Origin: Gammaproteobacteria bacterium 45_16_T64
GTDB lineage: Bacteria; Pseudomonadota; Gammaproteobacteria; Pseudomonadales; Ketobacteraceae
Direction: 5' to 3'
Length of the DNA stretch: 64,000 nucleotides
NCBI GenBank assembly: GCA_002162955.1
Contig: MABD01000026.1
Location: 1-64,000 of the forward strand
Part shown: one piece after another, positions 48,966 to 57,386 of the stretch
Position numbering within the stretch: position 1 is the stretch's first letter
How the letters are laid out: each line of letters starts with the position of its first letter
Program-made: the position numbers and the translations under genes
The notes under the pieces: generated by a model
What the model was told of the DNA's origin: nothing
What the model saw: only the letters and a program-made list of their open reading frames with translations
The model's database searches: none

Positions 48966-51896
48966 ATGTTGAAGTCGTTGTATATGAAATTTACAGTTCT
49001 GTTACCTGCCATTGCATGGTTGGCCGCGTGTGGTGGAGGAGGTCCCGGAATTGATGAAGAAGGCAGTGGTGCCGGTGGTGCTGATATAGCGATTGCTTAT
49101 ATTAAACGCACGTTACCAACGAATCCAGAATTGTCCGCTCCCACAGAATCGCTGATGGATTTTGAATCATTCCGAGAAGGCAGTGCGGGAGTATTTATTC
49201 GTAATACCGCAGGTGAGCATCGCATTACTCCTGCAACGGGTGATTATGACATTCGACAGTTGACCGTTAATTATGACGCCTCATCGTTATTATTTGCAAT
49301 GCGTGGGCCTCTATTACCATTAGCAACAGAAGAAGGGGAAGATGACCCTGTACAACCTGCGTGGGGATTATGGGAATACGCTGTCGATACGCAAAGTTTA
49401 GTGCAGATTACTACCGGTGATTCGGTTAACCATATTCACGATATTGACCCAGTCTATTTGTCAGATAATCGAATTCTATTTTCTTCCTCGCGCCAAGAAA
49501 CGACCATGAGAACATTGGGTGATGAAGGGAAAGTACAATACCGTCATTTACCTGATGATGTTAATGACGATGACGAAGGTGAAAGAACCTTTAATTTACA
49601 TATCCTGGGAACCAGTCGAAATATCGATTTTGCAAAGCAGGTAACGTTTAACCAAAGTCATGATTTTAACCCCTCCATGATGGCGGATGGACGAGTGCTC
49701 TTTAGTCGTTGGGATAAAAATGATGCAGACGCGGTCAGCGTTTATCGGATGAACCCAGACGGTAGCGGCGTAGAACTATTATTTGGCCATAACAGCCCCA
49801 ATGTGGGTTTAAAAGTGGATGCGGAAGCAGACCCCGCAACCCGTTACGCGCGGCCAAAAGAACTTGCTGACGGACGAATACTGGTGGAGCTGAAATTTGA
49901 TAATGAAGTGGACCAGTCTTATCCTCAGTATGCGATTTTGAACGTGGAAAACTATATCGATGAGACCGTTGCGGTGCCGGGTGGTGGTGGCACGGCGGTT
50001 GAATTAGGCTATTTGGGGTATAACCAGACTTTGCCTTCTGTGCCGAATATTGCTGGGCGCCTCAGTAGCGCGGTACCAACAGATGATGGCACCGGGCGCA
50101 ATGTTATTAGTCTAAATCTGTGTCATGTGCTGGTTGGTGGTGAGCTGCAAGTGTGTACCAATGATAATTTGAGTGGTGACAATGTCGTTCAAGCGGATCT
50201 ACGTTATCAGCTATTTATGGAAGACCCTGCTAATAATACACGATCTGTATTGTTAGATAATCCAGAAGAGGGGGTGTATTACAAGGACCTTGTTGTCGTA
50301 AAAGCATCGACCTCGCCGAGCTTTATTGCAGAGACGGTAGATACTGGGGATGCTGACTTGGTCGCTGATGGCTGGGGGTTGTTACATATTCGGAGTGTTT
50401 ATAATCTTGATGGTACTTTTGGTGGAGGCGCAGCTGCTGCAACAACACTGGCGGATATGAAGGATCCAACTATTGTTGGCGTTGATGAGCGTCCCGCACG
50501 TTTCTTACGAATATCCCGCCGTGTACCGCAATGGGACGAAAATACCCGAGAAGTCGACAATGACTTTTTACAGGGTGATGGCTCAGGGATGAAAGAAATA
50601 TTGGGCTACGCAGAGATTGAGCCTGATGGTTCTGTCATGACGCGTGTTCCGGCAGATGTTGCATTTTCATTTAGCATGGTTGATGCACAAGGAGTTCGCA
50701 TCAGCTTTGGTGGAAGAAGTGCGAGACATGATAACTGGGTTCATGTAAGACCCGGCGAAACACTAACTTGTACCGGTTGCCATAATAATGGTGATGCAGT
50801 CGCTCATGGTCGCTCTGGCGCGCTTGATACCGTCAATACCGGAGCTCCCGCGAGTGGTTATCCAAATACCGATCCAGCGATGGCAACTGAATTTGCTGAA
50901 ACCATGGCGCAAACCCGTGCGCGTTTGGATAATACCTACACTACGCTGTCTGCAGATTTCGTGTTTGATGATGTGTGGGGAGAGCCTGGTAGTAAAGTCA
51001 CAGGCTTTAGTTATACCTTAAGTGATATGGTGGCGTCATTTGATGCTGAAGATATTAGTTACTTGCCGCCAGTAAACTTCCAATCTTGTGTAGATGAGTG
51101 GCGTTCTAATTGCCGGATGATTATTAATTATGAGACCCATATCCACCCTATCTGGAGTAAGCCTCGATTAGTATTGGATCCTATGGACTCTGCGGTGGTG
51201 TTGGAAGATCACACCTGTGTTAGCTGCCACAACCATCAGCCGGATCCAGCTAATGCCGATGACCCGAGGACAGCCGGCAATTCCCATGATCTAGAAATAC
51301 CGGATGATAATTCGCCTCCGATTCAGCAGCTCTATCTTGGGGATGATGGTGATATAGCAGCGGTCTTGAGTGTTAATAACAACAATGATCGATATGAAGC
51401 GTACGACTTCCTTCGAGCAAATCATCCCCGTGGCGTTGTTGCTGGGGGTGCGCTAATGGCTCAAATATCTGATGATATTGTGTTTAGCCCAATTCAGGCA
51501 GTGGATGGTGACGGTGCACCTATTTTTGATGAGGATGGTGCTCCGGTGTTTACTGACGTTTGTGAACAAGACGACGCGACTGCCGCTCGAGCATTGCTGT
51601 TACGCGGTTCGCTGACCGCCGGTAATGCAGGAGGTACCCGTGTATCAATGATTCAGAGGGGGCTGAATAATGACCCTTGTGCTGCCTATTATACTGTTGA
51701 CCCCCTTGCTGCCTCCTACAATGTGGCGAGAAGTTTCTTCACCAAGATGGAAAGCGCCCCTAATGCGGATTTTGCCACCAATCCTGAGCTCGACCATCGG
51801 GATTGGTTAACGGGAACAGAGTTGAAATTACTACGTGAGTGGATGGATATGGGGGGGCAATATTTCAACAATCCGTTTGATGCACCTTCGGATTAG
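48966..51896 (+). CDS. hydrazine-synthase-alpha-like c-heme lipoprotein with beta-propeller
   Basis: The 976-residue lipoprotein starts at ATG 48966 behind AAAAGG; M7 is an alternative. The lipobox is LAAC (C22), followed by a Gly/Ser linker. Residues ~60-340 hold TolB/PD40-like propeller strands, for example IHDIDPVYLSDNRILFSSSR and FNPSMMADGRVLFSRWDKN, with a RMNPDGSG segment. Two CxxCH motifs are CTGCH (602-606) and CVSCH (751-755). The layout of propeller plus two hemes resembles the alpha subunit of hydrazine synthase; such HzsA-related proteins occur outside anammox bacteria with unknown roles. No beta/gamma subunits are seen. Confidence 0.78.
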   Translation: MLKSLYMKFTVLLPAIAWLAACGGGGPGIDEEGSGAGGADIAIAYIKRTLPTNPELSAPTESLMDFESFREGSAGVFIRNTAGEHRITPATGDYDIRQLTVNYDASSLLFAMRGPLLPLATEEGEDDPVQPAWGLWEYAVDTQSLVQITTGDSVNHIHDIDPVYLSDNRILFSSSRQETTMRTLGDEGKVQYRHLPDDVNDDDEGERTFNLHILGTSRNIDFAKQVTFNQSHDFNPSMMADGRVLFSRWDKNDADAVSVYRMNPDGSGVELLFGHNSPNVGLKVDAEADPATRYARPKELADGRILVELKFDNEVDQSYPQYAILNVENYIDETVAVPGGGGTAVELGYLGYNQTLPSVPNIAGRLSSAVPTDDGTGRNVISLNLCHVLVGGELQVCTNDNLSGDNVVQADLRYQLFMEDPANNTRSVLLDNPEEGVYYKDLVVVKASTSPSFIAETVDTGDADLVADGWGLLHIRSVYNLDGTFGGGAAAATTLADMKDPTIVGVDERPARFLRISRRVPQWDENTREVDNDFLQGDGSGMKEILGYAEIEPDGSVMTRVPADVAFSFSMVDAQGVRISFGGRSARHDNWVHVRPGETLTCTGCHNNGDAVAHGRSGALDTVNTGAPASGYPNTDPAMATEFAETMAQTRARLDNTYTTLSADFVFDDVWGEPGSKVTGFSYTLSDMVASFDAEDISYLPPVNFQSCVDEWRSNCRMIINYETHIHPIWSKPRLVLDPMDSAVVLEDHTCVSCHNHQPDPANADDPRTAGNSHDLEIPDDNSPPIQQLYLGDDGDIAAVLSVNNNNDRYEAYDFLRANHPRGVVAGGALMAQISDDIVFSPIQAVDGDGAPIFDEDGAPVFTDVCEQDDATAARALLLRGSLTAGNAGGTRVSMIQRGLNNDPCAAYYTVDPLAASYNVARSFFTKMESAPNADFATNPELDHRDWLTGTELKLLREWMDMGGQYFNNPFDAPSD

Positions 51897-51931
51897 GGTT
51901 AACACCTAAGCGGGTATTGATTTCACTTGCC

Positions 51932-51966
51932 AGTCCCTGGGTATGGTCGTACCATGCGTAGGGACT
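51932..51966 (+). promoter_or_regulatory. imperfect hairpin between the heme lipoprotein and SH3-barrel genes
   Basis: AGTCCCT (51932-51938) pairs with AGGGACT (51960-51966), with an inner ATGGT/ACCAT stem (51943-51947 and 51951-51955). It lies in the 123-nt gap and has no T tract, so it may be a weak terminator, processing site or leader element. Confidence 0.4.
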
Positions 51967-52019
51967 AACAATAATTAATAAAATATCTCCCTTGCCACTA
52001 TTTTAGAAGTCTACTTATT

Positions 52020-52787
52020 TTGCAGCCTATATTGAGTTCACTTAGATTATTCCTAGCGTTTTTTGTTATTTGTTCCTGCTTATTATTCAATCAGGCGCGT
52101 GCCGAGGGTATTGCCGCGGCGACAAAAATAGCTGACCCCTATATTGACGTACGTACTGGCCCTGGTCGGGGTTATCCTATCTTTTACGTAAGTGAAAGAG
52201 GGGATTGGATAGAGATCATTATTCGAAAAACCGATTGGTTTAAGATCAAGACCCCACGAGGGGTTGAGGGTTGGGTACATAAACGCCAGTTGATTCGAAC
52301 GCTAAACTCCCAAGACGACGTTGTAGAATTAAAAGATCCGAGTTTTGATGATTTCTCCAGCCGTATTGGCGAAGTGGGTGTAATGGCTGGCGATTATGCC
52401 GGAGGAACCATTGTCTCTGCCTTCGTGGGTAAGTCGCTTACGGAGAATCTATCTCTTGAGCTTGAGGCCGGCACTGTCATTGGTGATGAGTTTACTAGCA
52501 CGGTGTATTCACTCAGTGTACTCAACCAACCGTTTCCGCTATGGAAAGTATCGCCCTATGCTTTGCTTGCTGTTGGGGAGCTAACAGTGGAGAAAAAAGA
52601 CACTGCAATTAATGATGACTCTGGAGATGAGAAAGATAAACTCGTCGGCGTTGGGGGTGGGGTGAAGATTCATTTTAGCCGCCAATTTATGCTGAGAGTC
52701 GAATATCGAAACAGTGTGAGATTAACTGATAATGAAAGTAACCGAGAGATTGAAGAATGGAAAGCTGGATTAGCCGTATTTTTCTAA
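52020..52787 (+). CDS. exported SH3-domain plus outer-membrane beta-barrel protein
   Basis: The 255-residue protein starts at TTG 52020 with a poor ribosome site. A signal peptide ends at ARA (residue 28). An SH3b domain follows (~33-95): YIDVRTGPGRGYPIFYV, WIEIIIRKTDWFKIKTPRG, EGWVHKRQLI. Residues ~115-255 are beta-barrel strands ending in aromatic VFF. It overlaps the next gene by 31 nt. A small outer-membrane porin-like product with an SH3 plug is inferred. Genes of this type lie ahead of TlpA-DUF4266-DUF3570 sets. Confidence 0.8.
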   Translation: MQPILSSLRLFLAFFVICSCLLFNQARAEGIAAATKIADPYIDVRTGPGRGYPIFYVSERGDWIEIIIRKTDWFKIKTPRGVEGWVHKRQLIRTLNSQDDVVELKDPSFDDFSSRIGEVGVMAGDYAGGTIVSAFVGKSLTENLSLELEAGTVIGDEFTSTVYSLSVLNQPFPLWKVSPYALLAVGELTVEKKDTAINDDSGDEKDKLVGVGGGVKIHFSRQFMLRVEYRNSVRLTDNESNREIEEWKAGLAVFF

Positions 52788-53434
52788 AGGCAGTTGCCTG
52801 TTTGCTAGTGTTTGGTGCGGCAACAGGTTACGCCGAGAATAGTGCAGACAATAGTGCAGACAATAGCGTTGAATCGATAAACTCTGCGCCTATCATTGAG
52901 CCGTTTGTGATGCGGGAAGATTTGAAAGAAGCTGATATTGATACGGAGAATTTTGAGGTTGGAATTTATATTGGCCAGTTGTCAGTGGAAGAGTTGACAG
53001 CGATAACGTTGGTTGGAACAAGCCTGACCTTCCATGCGACGGAAGATCTGTTTATAGAGGCGAACTACGCAGTTGGTACTTTAGAAGAGACAAGCTCGGC
53101 GTCTAATGTGACTAATGTGAACAGCTTCACCGATGACAAGTTGGTTATGTACAATTTGTCATTAGGTTTTAACCTGTTTCCTGGGGAAGTTTTTATCGGT
53201 GAGGACTGGGCATTTAATTCGGCGTTATATGTTATTGGTGGCGCAGGTGTGACCCAGTTTAATGGTAAGGATGAGTTCACGGTTAATTTTGGTGTTGGGT
53301 ATCGCTTTATAATTACGGATTGGCTTGCCTATCACATCGACTTTAGGGATCACATTTTTTCACGAGAAGTATCCCAAGCAACGAAAAAATCGCAAAATTT
53401 CGACTTCCATACTGGCGTAACATTCTTCTTTTGA
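52757..53434 (+). CDS. outer-membrane beta-barrel protein
   Basis: The 225-residue protein starts at ATG 52757 inside the end of the previous gene (31-nt overlap), which suggests translational coupling. It has a signal peptide to about GYA (residue 26), an Asn/Ser/Ala/Asp repeat (NSADNSADNS) coded by a 12-bp tandem repeat, and barrel strands ending in TGVTFFF. It resembles the previous gene product's barrel half without the SH3 domain; the two may be a duplicated pair. It lies 10 nt before the TlpA gene. Confidence 0.8.
   Translation: MESWISRIFLKAVACLLVFGAATGYAENSADNSADNSVESINSAPIIEPFVMREDLKEADIDTENFEVGIYIGQLSVEELTAITLVGTSLTFHATEDLFIEANYAVGTLEETSSASNVTNVNSFTDDKLVMYNLSLGFNLFPGEVFIGEDWAFNSALYVIGGAGVTQFNGKDEFTVNFGVGYRFIITDWLAYHIDFRDHIFSREVSQATKKSQNFDFHTGVTFFF
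52838..52867 (+). repeat. 12-bp tandem repeat, 2.5 copies, in frame
   Basis: AATAGTGCAGAC occurs at 52838-52849 and 52850-52861 and partly at 52862-52867. It encodes NSAD repeats just after the signal peptide of the barrel protein. Copy-number change would keep the frame. Confidence 0.8.
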
Positions 53435-53444
53435 GGTGCTGAAT

Positions 53445-53984
53445 ATGTCTAATAATCAATCTACATCTATCAATAAATCCCGCTTCTTTCGAGCGGTAGT
53501 TGCTTGTTCACTGTCACTGGGGTTGTTGATGGGCAGCGCGGCGCAGGCGAAAGACATCGAGCTTAGCGGTAAAGCGGCAGATTTCAGTTTGCCGAGTAAT
53601 CTGAATAAAACGCTTAAATTATCTGATTTTCGCGGCGAAGTTGTGATGGTGAACTTCTGGGCGTCATGGTGTGGGCCTTGTCGACAAGAGATGCCCTTGC
53701 TTGATGATTTACAAAAACGCTTTAAGAAAATTGGCTTTACGGTACTGGGGGTTAATATTGATGAAGATGTGGCTGATGCTAAAAATCTATTAAAAGAGAT
53801 CCCGGTTTCTTTTCCGGTGGTATTTGATAGCAAGAATAAAGTAAGTGAGATATATCAGTTGGATTCTATGCCAACGACGGTAATGGTTGACCGTAAGGGT
53901 AATAAGCGCTTTTTGCACCGAGGCTATAAACCTGGGTTTGAAGTGGATTATGAGCGCCAGATTCGCGCATTATTGAGGGAATGA
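53445..53984 (+). CDS. TlpA/ResA-type thioredoxin-like protein
   Basis: The start is ATG 53445, 8 nt after GAGG, giving 179 residues; GTG 53436 is in frame but lacks space. A signal peptide to AQA (residue 35) is followed by a thioredoxin fold with active-site CGPC (WASWCGPCRQEMP) and cis-Pro MPTT. Such proteins reduce periplasmic disulfides, often in c-type heme apoproteins. The neighbours include five-CxxCH heme proteins and the DUF4266 lipoprotein with its Cys-rich end, which are likely clients. The stop lies 2 nt before the DUF4266 start. Confidence 0.9.
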   Translation: MSNNQSTSINKSRFFRAVVACSLSLGLLMGSAAQAKDIELSGKAADFSLPSNLNKTLKLSDFRGEVVMVNFWASWCGPCRQEMPLLDDLQKRFKKIGFTVLGVNIDEDVADAKNLLKEIPVSFPVVFDSKNKVSEIYQLDSMPTTVMVDRKGNKRFLHRGYKPGFEVDYERQIRALLRE

Positions 53985-53986
53985 TC

Positions 53987-54223
53987 ATGACTAGGGTGTG
54001 TTCATGGGGAATCCTCGTTGTTGTACTACTGTCATCTACGCTAACCGCTGGATGTACCATTAAGCCATGGGTGAAGCCCTATGAGAGGACCAATCTGGCA
54101 GACCCTATCATGCGCTTTGGCCGAGATCCTGTAGCCGAAACCTATATGCACCATGTTTATCAAGCCCGGGAAGGGGCAAAAGGTGCAGAAGGTGGCGCTG
54201 GCGGCGGCTGTGGGTGTAATTAA
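53987..54223 (+). CDS. DUF4266 small lipoprotein with GGGCGCN end
   Basis: The start is ATG 53987, 8 nt after GAGG, giving 78 residues; ATG 53981 is too close. The signal peptide has lipobox TAGC (C23). The mature part reads WVKPYERTNLADPIMRFGRD, then HHVYQAREGAKG and ends GGGCGCN, the DUF4266 pattern. A terminal Cys-Gly-Cys in a Gly-rich tail suggests a metal or thiol site, or a modified peptide end. It sits between the TlpA thioredoxin and the DUF3570 gene (overlap 1 nt). The three are a known gene set of unknown role. Confidence 0.88.
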   Translation: MTRVCSWGILVVVLLSSTLTAGCTIKPWVKPYERTNLADPIMRFGRDPVAETYMHHVYQAREGAKGAEGGAGGGCGCN

Positions 54224-55392
54224 TGTTAAACCAATCGGGTAGTTGTTACGTGTTTCGTATTGTTTGTGTTTTGTTGATTTCGTTAACAGGTACGTTTAGT
54301 ACCTTGAAGGCAGCGGTATTGCCGGAAGATAGGGCTGATGTCATGTTTCACTCCTATGATGGTGGCGGGGTGACTATTGAAGGGCCGTCTGTTTTAGTTC
54401 GAAAGAGCTTTTTGGACAAATTTTCGGTCTCCGCCAATTATTATGTGGATAACATCTCGGGGGCGTCCATTGATGTAGAGGTGTTGGCGAGCGAATATAA
54501 AGAAGAGCGTACTGAGTACTCTTTGGGCCTGGATTACCTGTTTAATAAAACCATTATGAGCGTTGGCTTTACCAACAGTTCTGAGAATGACTACGAAGCA
54601 AACACTGCTTACGGCTCCATAAGTCAGGACTTTTTCGGTGATCTAACGAATGTCAGTTTGTCATACGCTCAAGGTTGGGATGAAGTCAGTAAAACAGCAG
54701 ACGCAGATTTCGGTACACAGGACGCGGGCCATCAGAAGTATATTCTGTCGATTTCTCAGGTGATCTCTAAGAGCTGGATTGTGAATATTGTTGCGCAGAC
54801 AGACGTTGACGACGGCCTTTTACGTAACCCATACCGTCAATACAGCTTTTTGAATGGTGCGTCGAGGGATTTCGCTGATGAAATATACCCAGAAACGCGA
54901 ACCAGTGATGCGATTGCGGCTCGCTTTAAACATTTTTTGCCTTACCGTGCGGCACTGGGTTTTGAGTACCGTATATATCAAGATTCTTGGGGTATTGATG
55001 CTTGGAATTTTGACATTAATTACACTCACCCCTGGGGTGAACACTGGGTGTTTGATATTCATCACCGTTGGTATTCTCAAACCAAGGCGGATTTTTATAG
55101 CGATCTATTTGATGAAAATAACACGCAGAACTTTAAGGCCAGGGATAAAGAGCTGAGTACGTATAAAGATACTACCATTGGAGTGGGGGTGACGTTTGAG
55201 TATGAGCCGGAAGGTTGGGGCTTTATGGAAAAGATGTCTGTTTCTCTCTTGTATGATCGTATCGAGTTTGTCTACGACGACTTTAGAGATGCTCGTGAGA
55301 GTGTTAAATATCAAACTGCAACAGCAGGCAACGAATCAACATATAGTATCGAAGCTGATGTTATTCGGTTGTTTTTTTCGATGTGGTACTAA
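54223..55392 (+). CDS. DUF3570 outer-membrane beta-barrel protein
   Basis: The 389-residue product starts at ATG 54223, sharing one base with the DUF4266 stop. A signal peptide ends near LKA (residue 29). DUF3570 strands follow: RADVMFHSYDGGGVTIEGPSVLVRK, YYVDNISGASIDV, with aromatic, alternating strands to a C-terminal Tyr. The family forms an outer-membrane channel and always travels with DUF4266 and often TlpA. A role in metal or redox chemistry at the envelope is plausible. A bidirectional hairpin closes the operon. Confidence 0.9.
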   Translation: MLNQSGSCYVFRIVCVLLISLTGTFSTLKAAVLPEDRADVMFHSYDGGGVTIEGPSVLVRKSFLDKFSVSANYYVDNISGASIDVEVLASEYKEERTEYSLGLDYLFNKTIMSVGFTNSSENDYEANTAYGSISQDFFGDLTNVSLSYAQGWDEVSKTADADFGTQDAGHQKYILSISQVISKSWIVNIVAQTDVDDGLLRNPYRQYSFLNGASRDFADEIYPETRTSDAIAARFKHFLPYRAALGFEYRIYQDSWGIDAWNFDINYTHPWGEHWVFDIHHRWYSQTKADFYSDLFDENNTQNFKARDKELSTYKDTTIGVGVTFEYEPEGWGFMEKMSVSLLYDRIEFVYDDFRDARESVKYQTATAGNESTYSIEADVIRLFFSMWY

Positions 55393-55398
55393 GCGAGA

Positions 55399-55433
55399 TT
55401 ATTGCTCTAGCTATTGTATCGCTAGAGCAATAA
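55399..55433. terminator. 13-bp hairpin, bidirectional terminator
   Basis: TTATTGCTCTAGC (55399-55411) and GCTAGAGCAATAA (55421-55433) pair perfectly around a 9-nt loop, starting 6 nt after the DUF3570 stop. The arm overlaps the FHA gene stop codon at 55411. It likely ends both convergent transcripts. Confidence 0.75.
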
Positions 55434-56472
55434 CAAGTGTCACCGCGACAAGAACTGAAATTCCCACGGTTACAATAAGGCCTTTGTTGTAACCTTCTTC
55501 TTGCGGCAAGTCATAGATTGATTCGGCAGGCGGTTCACCTTCATCTGTCATAAACGCTAATTCTATACGGCCCAGTCGTACTCTGTCGTTATGGCTGAGG
55601 AATGCGCGAGTGACGGATAAGCCATTCACCATAACGCCATTCTTGGCGCTAGCAGTGCTAATGAGCCATCCATTCGGCGTGTTGATGACTTTTGCATGGT
55701 GATGGGAAATCGTCTTGTCTTCTAGGGATATTTCAACATCTTGGCTTCTACCTATATCCCACTGGCGCCCGATAGGGGCATCCTGCATGAGTGGGAATAC
55801 TTTCCCTCTGATAGGTGCCGTTAGTATCACAAACCGTGGGCCATTCCCGATGGATACGCTGGCTTGAGACTTTCGACTGCGTTCTGCAAGAGATTGTAAC
55901 TCATGCATGCTAAGCAAGCTGGTTTTGTCCCCTTCATCCTCACCAACATTTTTCAGCACTGGGCGATTAATGGCACGTCGCTCCTCCTGAGGTCGGGATG
56001 GGGATATATCTGGCTGAGCAGGCGCCTCTATTGTTTTTGATTCTGCAGTAGCGGCGGGTTGGGTTATTTGTGGCTGGGTATTTTCCCCGACTTGTTCAAA
56101 ACTTGTGAGTAGTGTCGCGTCAGCATCGCCGGACTCAGCTGAAGCCAAGCGAAATTGCTGGTCATGAAACCGAATGTCATCGCCAATACCAATCGTTTGA
56201 CGACCCACCACTCGTTTACCATTGATAAAGGTACCATTGGTTGACTGCAAGTCTTCAATATAAGCGGTGTGGTTGGTTAGGGTTATCTTTGCGTGGTATC
56301 TAGATACGTGGCCCGCTCTAAGGGGAATCTGGCACTCTACTTCTCGGCCAATGAGTATCTCCTTGCCGCTCAAGGGGTATTCCGTCCCCTCGTCGAGAGA
56401 ACGCAAAGTTAATTGCATCGCCACAGATTGTACCAATGTAGCGTCGTCAATGTTATGTCCTGTGTTGGCCAT
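55411..56472 (-). CDS. double FHA-domain, single-TM protein
   Basis: The 353-residue protein has two forkhead-associated domains. FHA1 (~20-108) shows IGREVECQIPL, VSRYHAKI, STNGTFING. FHA2 (~205-290) shows IGRQWDIGRSQDVEISLED, ISHHHAKV and SAKNGVMVNG. A single TM helix (IVTVGISVLVAVTLVIALA) is near the C-terminus. FHA1 carries the canonical GR, SxxH and NG phospho-threonine binding residues; FHA2 is nearly canonical. A membrane-tethered phosphothreonine reader is predicted. No Ser/Thr kinase is in the window. The small gene at 56.7 kb lies upstream in the same direction. Confidence 0.9.
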   Translation of the reverse strand: MANTGHNIDDATLVQSVAMQLTLRSLDEGTEYPLSGKEILIGREVECQIPLRAGHVSRYHAKITLTNHTAYIEDLQSTNGTFINGKRVVGRQTIGIGDDIRFHDQQFRLASAESGDADATLLTSFEQVGENTQPQITQPAATAESKTIEAPAQPDISPSRPQEERRAINRPVLKNVGEDEGDKTSLLSMHELQSLAERSRKSQASVSIGNGPRFVILTAPIRGKVFPLMQDAPIGRQWDIGRSQDVEISLEDKTISHHHAKVINTPNGWLISTASAKNGVMVNGLSVTRAFLSHNDRVRLGRIELAFMTDEGEPPAESIYDLPQEEGYNKGLIVTVGISVLVAVTLVIALAIQ

Positions 56473-56641
56473 GATTACCTATCGTGCAAAGGGAAAACAA
56501 ATACCCTATAAAAATAATAACAGCAAATCAGCGGTTTGCTTAATTTTATCATGGTCTAATAAATGTACTGTAGGGTCAAGGGGCAGGGCTCGGAGTGTGA
56601 ATAAGTCACAAAATTGGAGAGGGGGGGGCTAGGCGACATGG

Positions 56642-56667
56642 AAAAGGGCCAGAAACCTGGCCCTTTT
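56642..56667. terminator. 11-bp hairpin terminator
   Basis: AAAAGGGCCAG (56642-56652) and CTGGCCCTTTT (56657-56667) pair around AAAC, and T6 completes the plus-strand side. It lies just past the stop of the leftward 115-residue gene, and works for leftward transcription by its A/T flanks. Confidence 0.88.
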
Positions 56668-56671
56668 TTCA

Positions 56672-57019
56672 TTAAAATGCAGAGCTAAGCGCCCATTTCA
56701 CGCTAACGTTATTGGGTGCAGAGGGGGTGTTTGCAGAGCTGTGTTCTGAAGGTAGTGATACTTGCTTGCCTGTATGCTTGTCATAGAGCTTTTTTTCGAC
56801 CACGTTTGCGTTTTGCAACCAAGACATTACAGAGAAACAGTCGTTAACATTGATATGGTGGTCTGCACTAAAAGCTTCGACTTCTTGCATGGAGATATCG
56901 TCTTTCGAATGTTGTAAAAAATAGTAGAGCATTTGCTCCGCTATGCTTGCTGAGCGATACCCCAGCGATTGAGATGCAAGATCGATCGTAGCGTGTACTT
57001 CATTGATGTTCTTTGGCAT
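56672..57019 (-). CDS. small helical protein of unknown function
   Basis: The 115-residue protein starts at ATG 57019 behind GGGAG, which supports it. The first ~85 residues are helical with IDLASQSLGYRSASIAEQMLYYFLQH and DISMQEVEAFSADHHINVNDCFSVMSWLQNANVVEKK, like a small winged helix or other DNA/protein-binding domain. The C-terminal tail is low complexity (SSANTPSAPNNVS). No family is recognised. It lies 199 nt upstream of the FHA gene in the same direction, but a terminator separates them. Confidence 0.6.
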   Translation of the reverse strand: MPKNINEVHATIDLASQSLGYRSASIAEQMLYYFLQHSKDDISMQEVEAFSADHHINVNDCFSVMSWLQNANVVEKKLYDKHTGKQVSLPSEHSSANTPSAPNNVSVKWALSSAF

Positions 57020-57332
57020 CGGTGACTCCCTTTTTATACATGAAGGCCACAGATAAAAGAGTTAGGTCTTATACGTGGATACATGCCATACATACTGTTG
57101 TTAGAATTATGTCCGTGTTATTACACATAACCTATGTCTAAAAATAACTGGGAGTGGGAGAAATACAAGGCGATATGATCATTTTTTCTATCCCGGCAGG
57201 GAGCGGTCGAGATTGATCTAAAAACAGGGGTTGTATTTCGCTTGGTTTCTGGAGTGGTTTTTTTTGAGGGGGCGTAGGGTATTGTTAATGTTATAAAAAG
57301 AGAAAGTATGAGTTGGGAGAAACTGATAGATA
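57020..57332. other. 313-bp intergenic stretch with no supported gene
   Basis: It lies between the small gene and the DmsBC-like operon terminator. It contains A/T-rich runs and isolated purine blocks. A possible 75-codon frame on the minus strand (57121-57348) has no ribosome site and overlaps the terminator; I do not count it as a gene. Confidence 0.55.
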
Positions 57333-57381
57333 AATAAATAAAAGCCACAATTCATTGAGAAAATTGTGGCTTTTATTTATT
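57333..57381 (-). terminator. 20-bp perfect hairpin ending the DmsBC/Nas-type operon
   Basis: Positions 57333-57352 and 57362-57381 are perfect complements around a 9-nt loop; the core is AAAGCCACAATT/AATTGTGGCTTT. The 3' arm on the minus strand is T rich. It starts 6 nt past the stop of the DmsBC-like gene. Confidence 0.9.
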
Positions 57382-57386
57382 GGATT

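Noticed and set aside
43121-51896. Heme cluster as a hydrazine synthase
   Set aside because: Only an alpha-like protein is present; no beta/gamma subunits or anammox context.
57121-57348. 75-codon minus-strand frame
   Set aside because: No ribosome site, low-complexity composition, and it overlaps the perfect terminator hairpin of the neighbouring operon.
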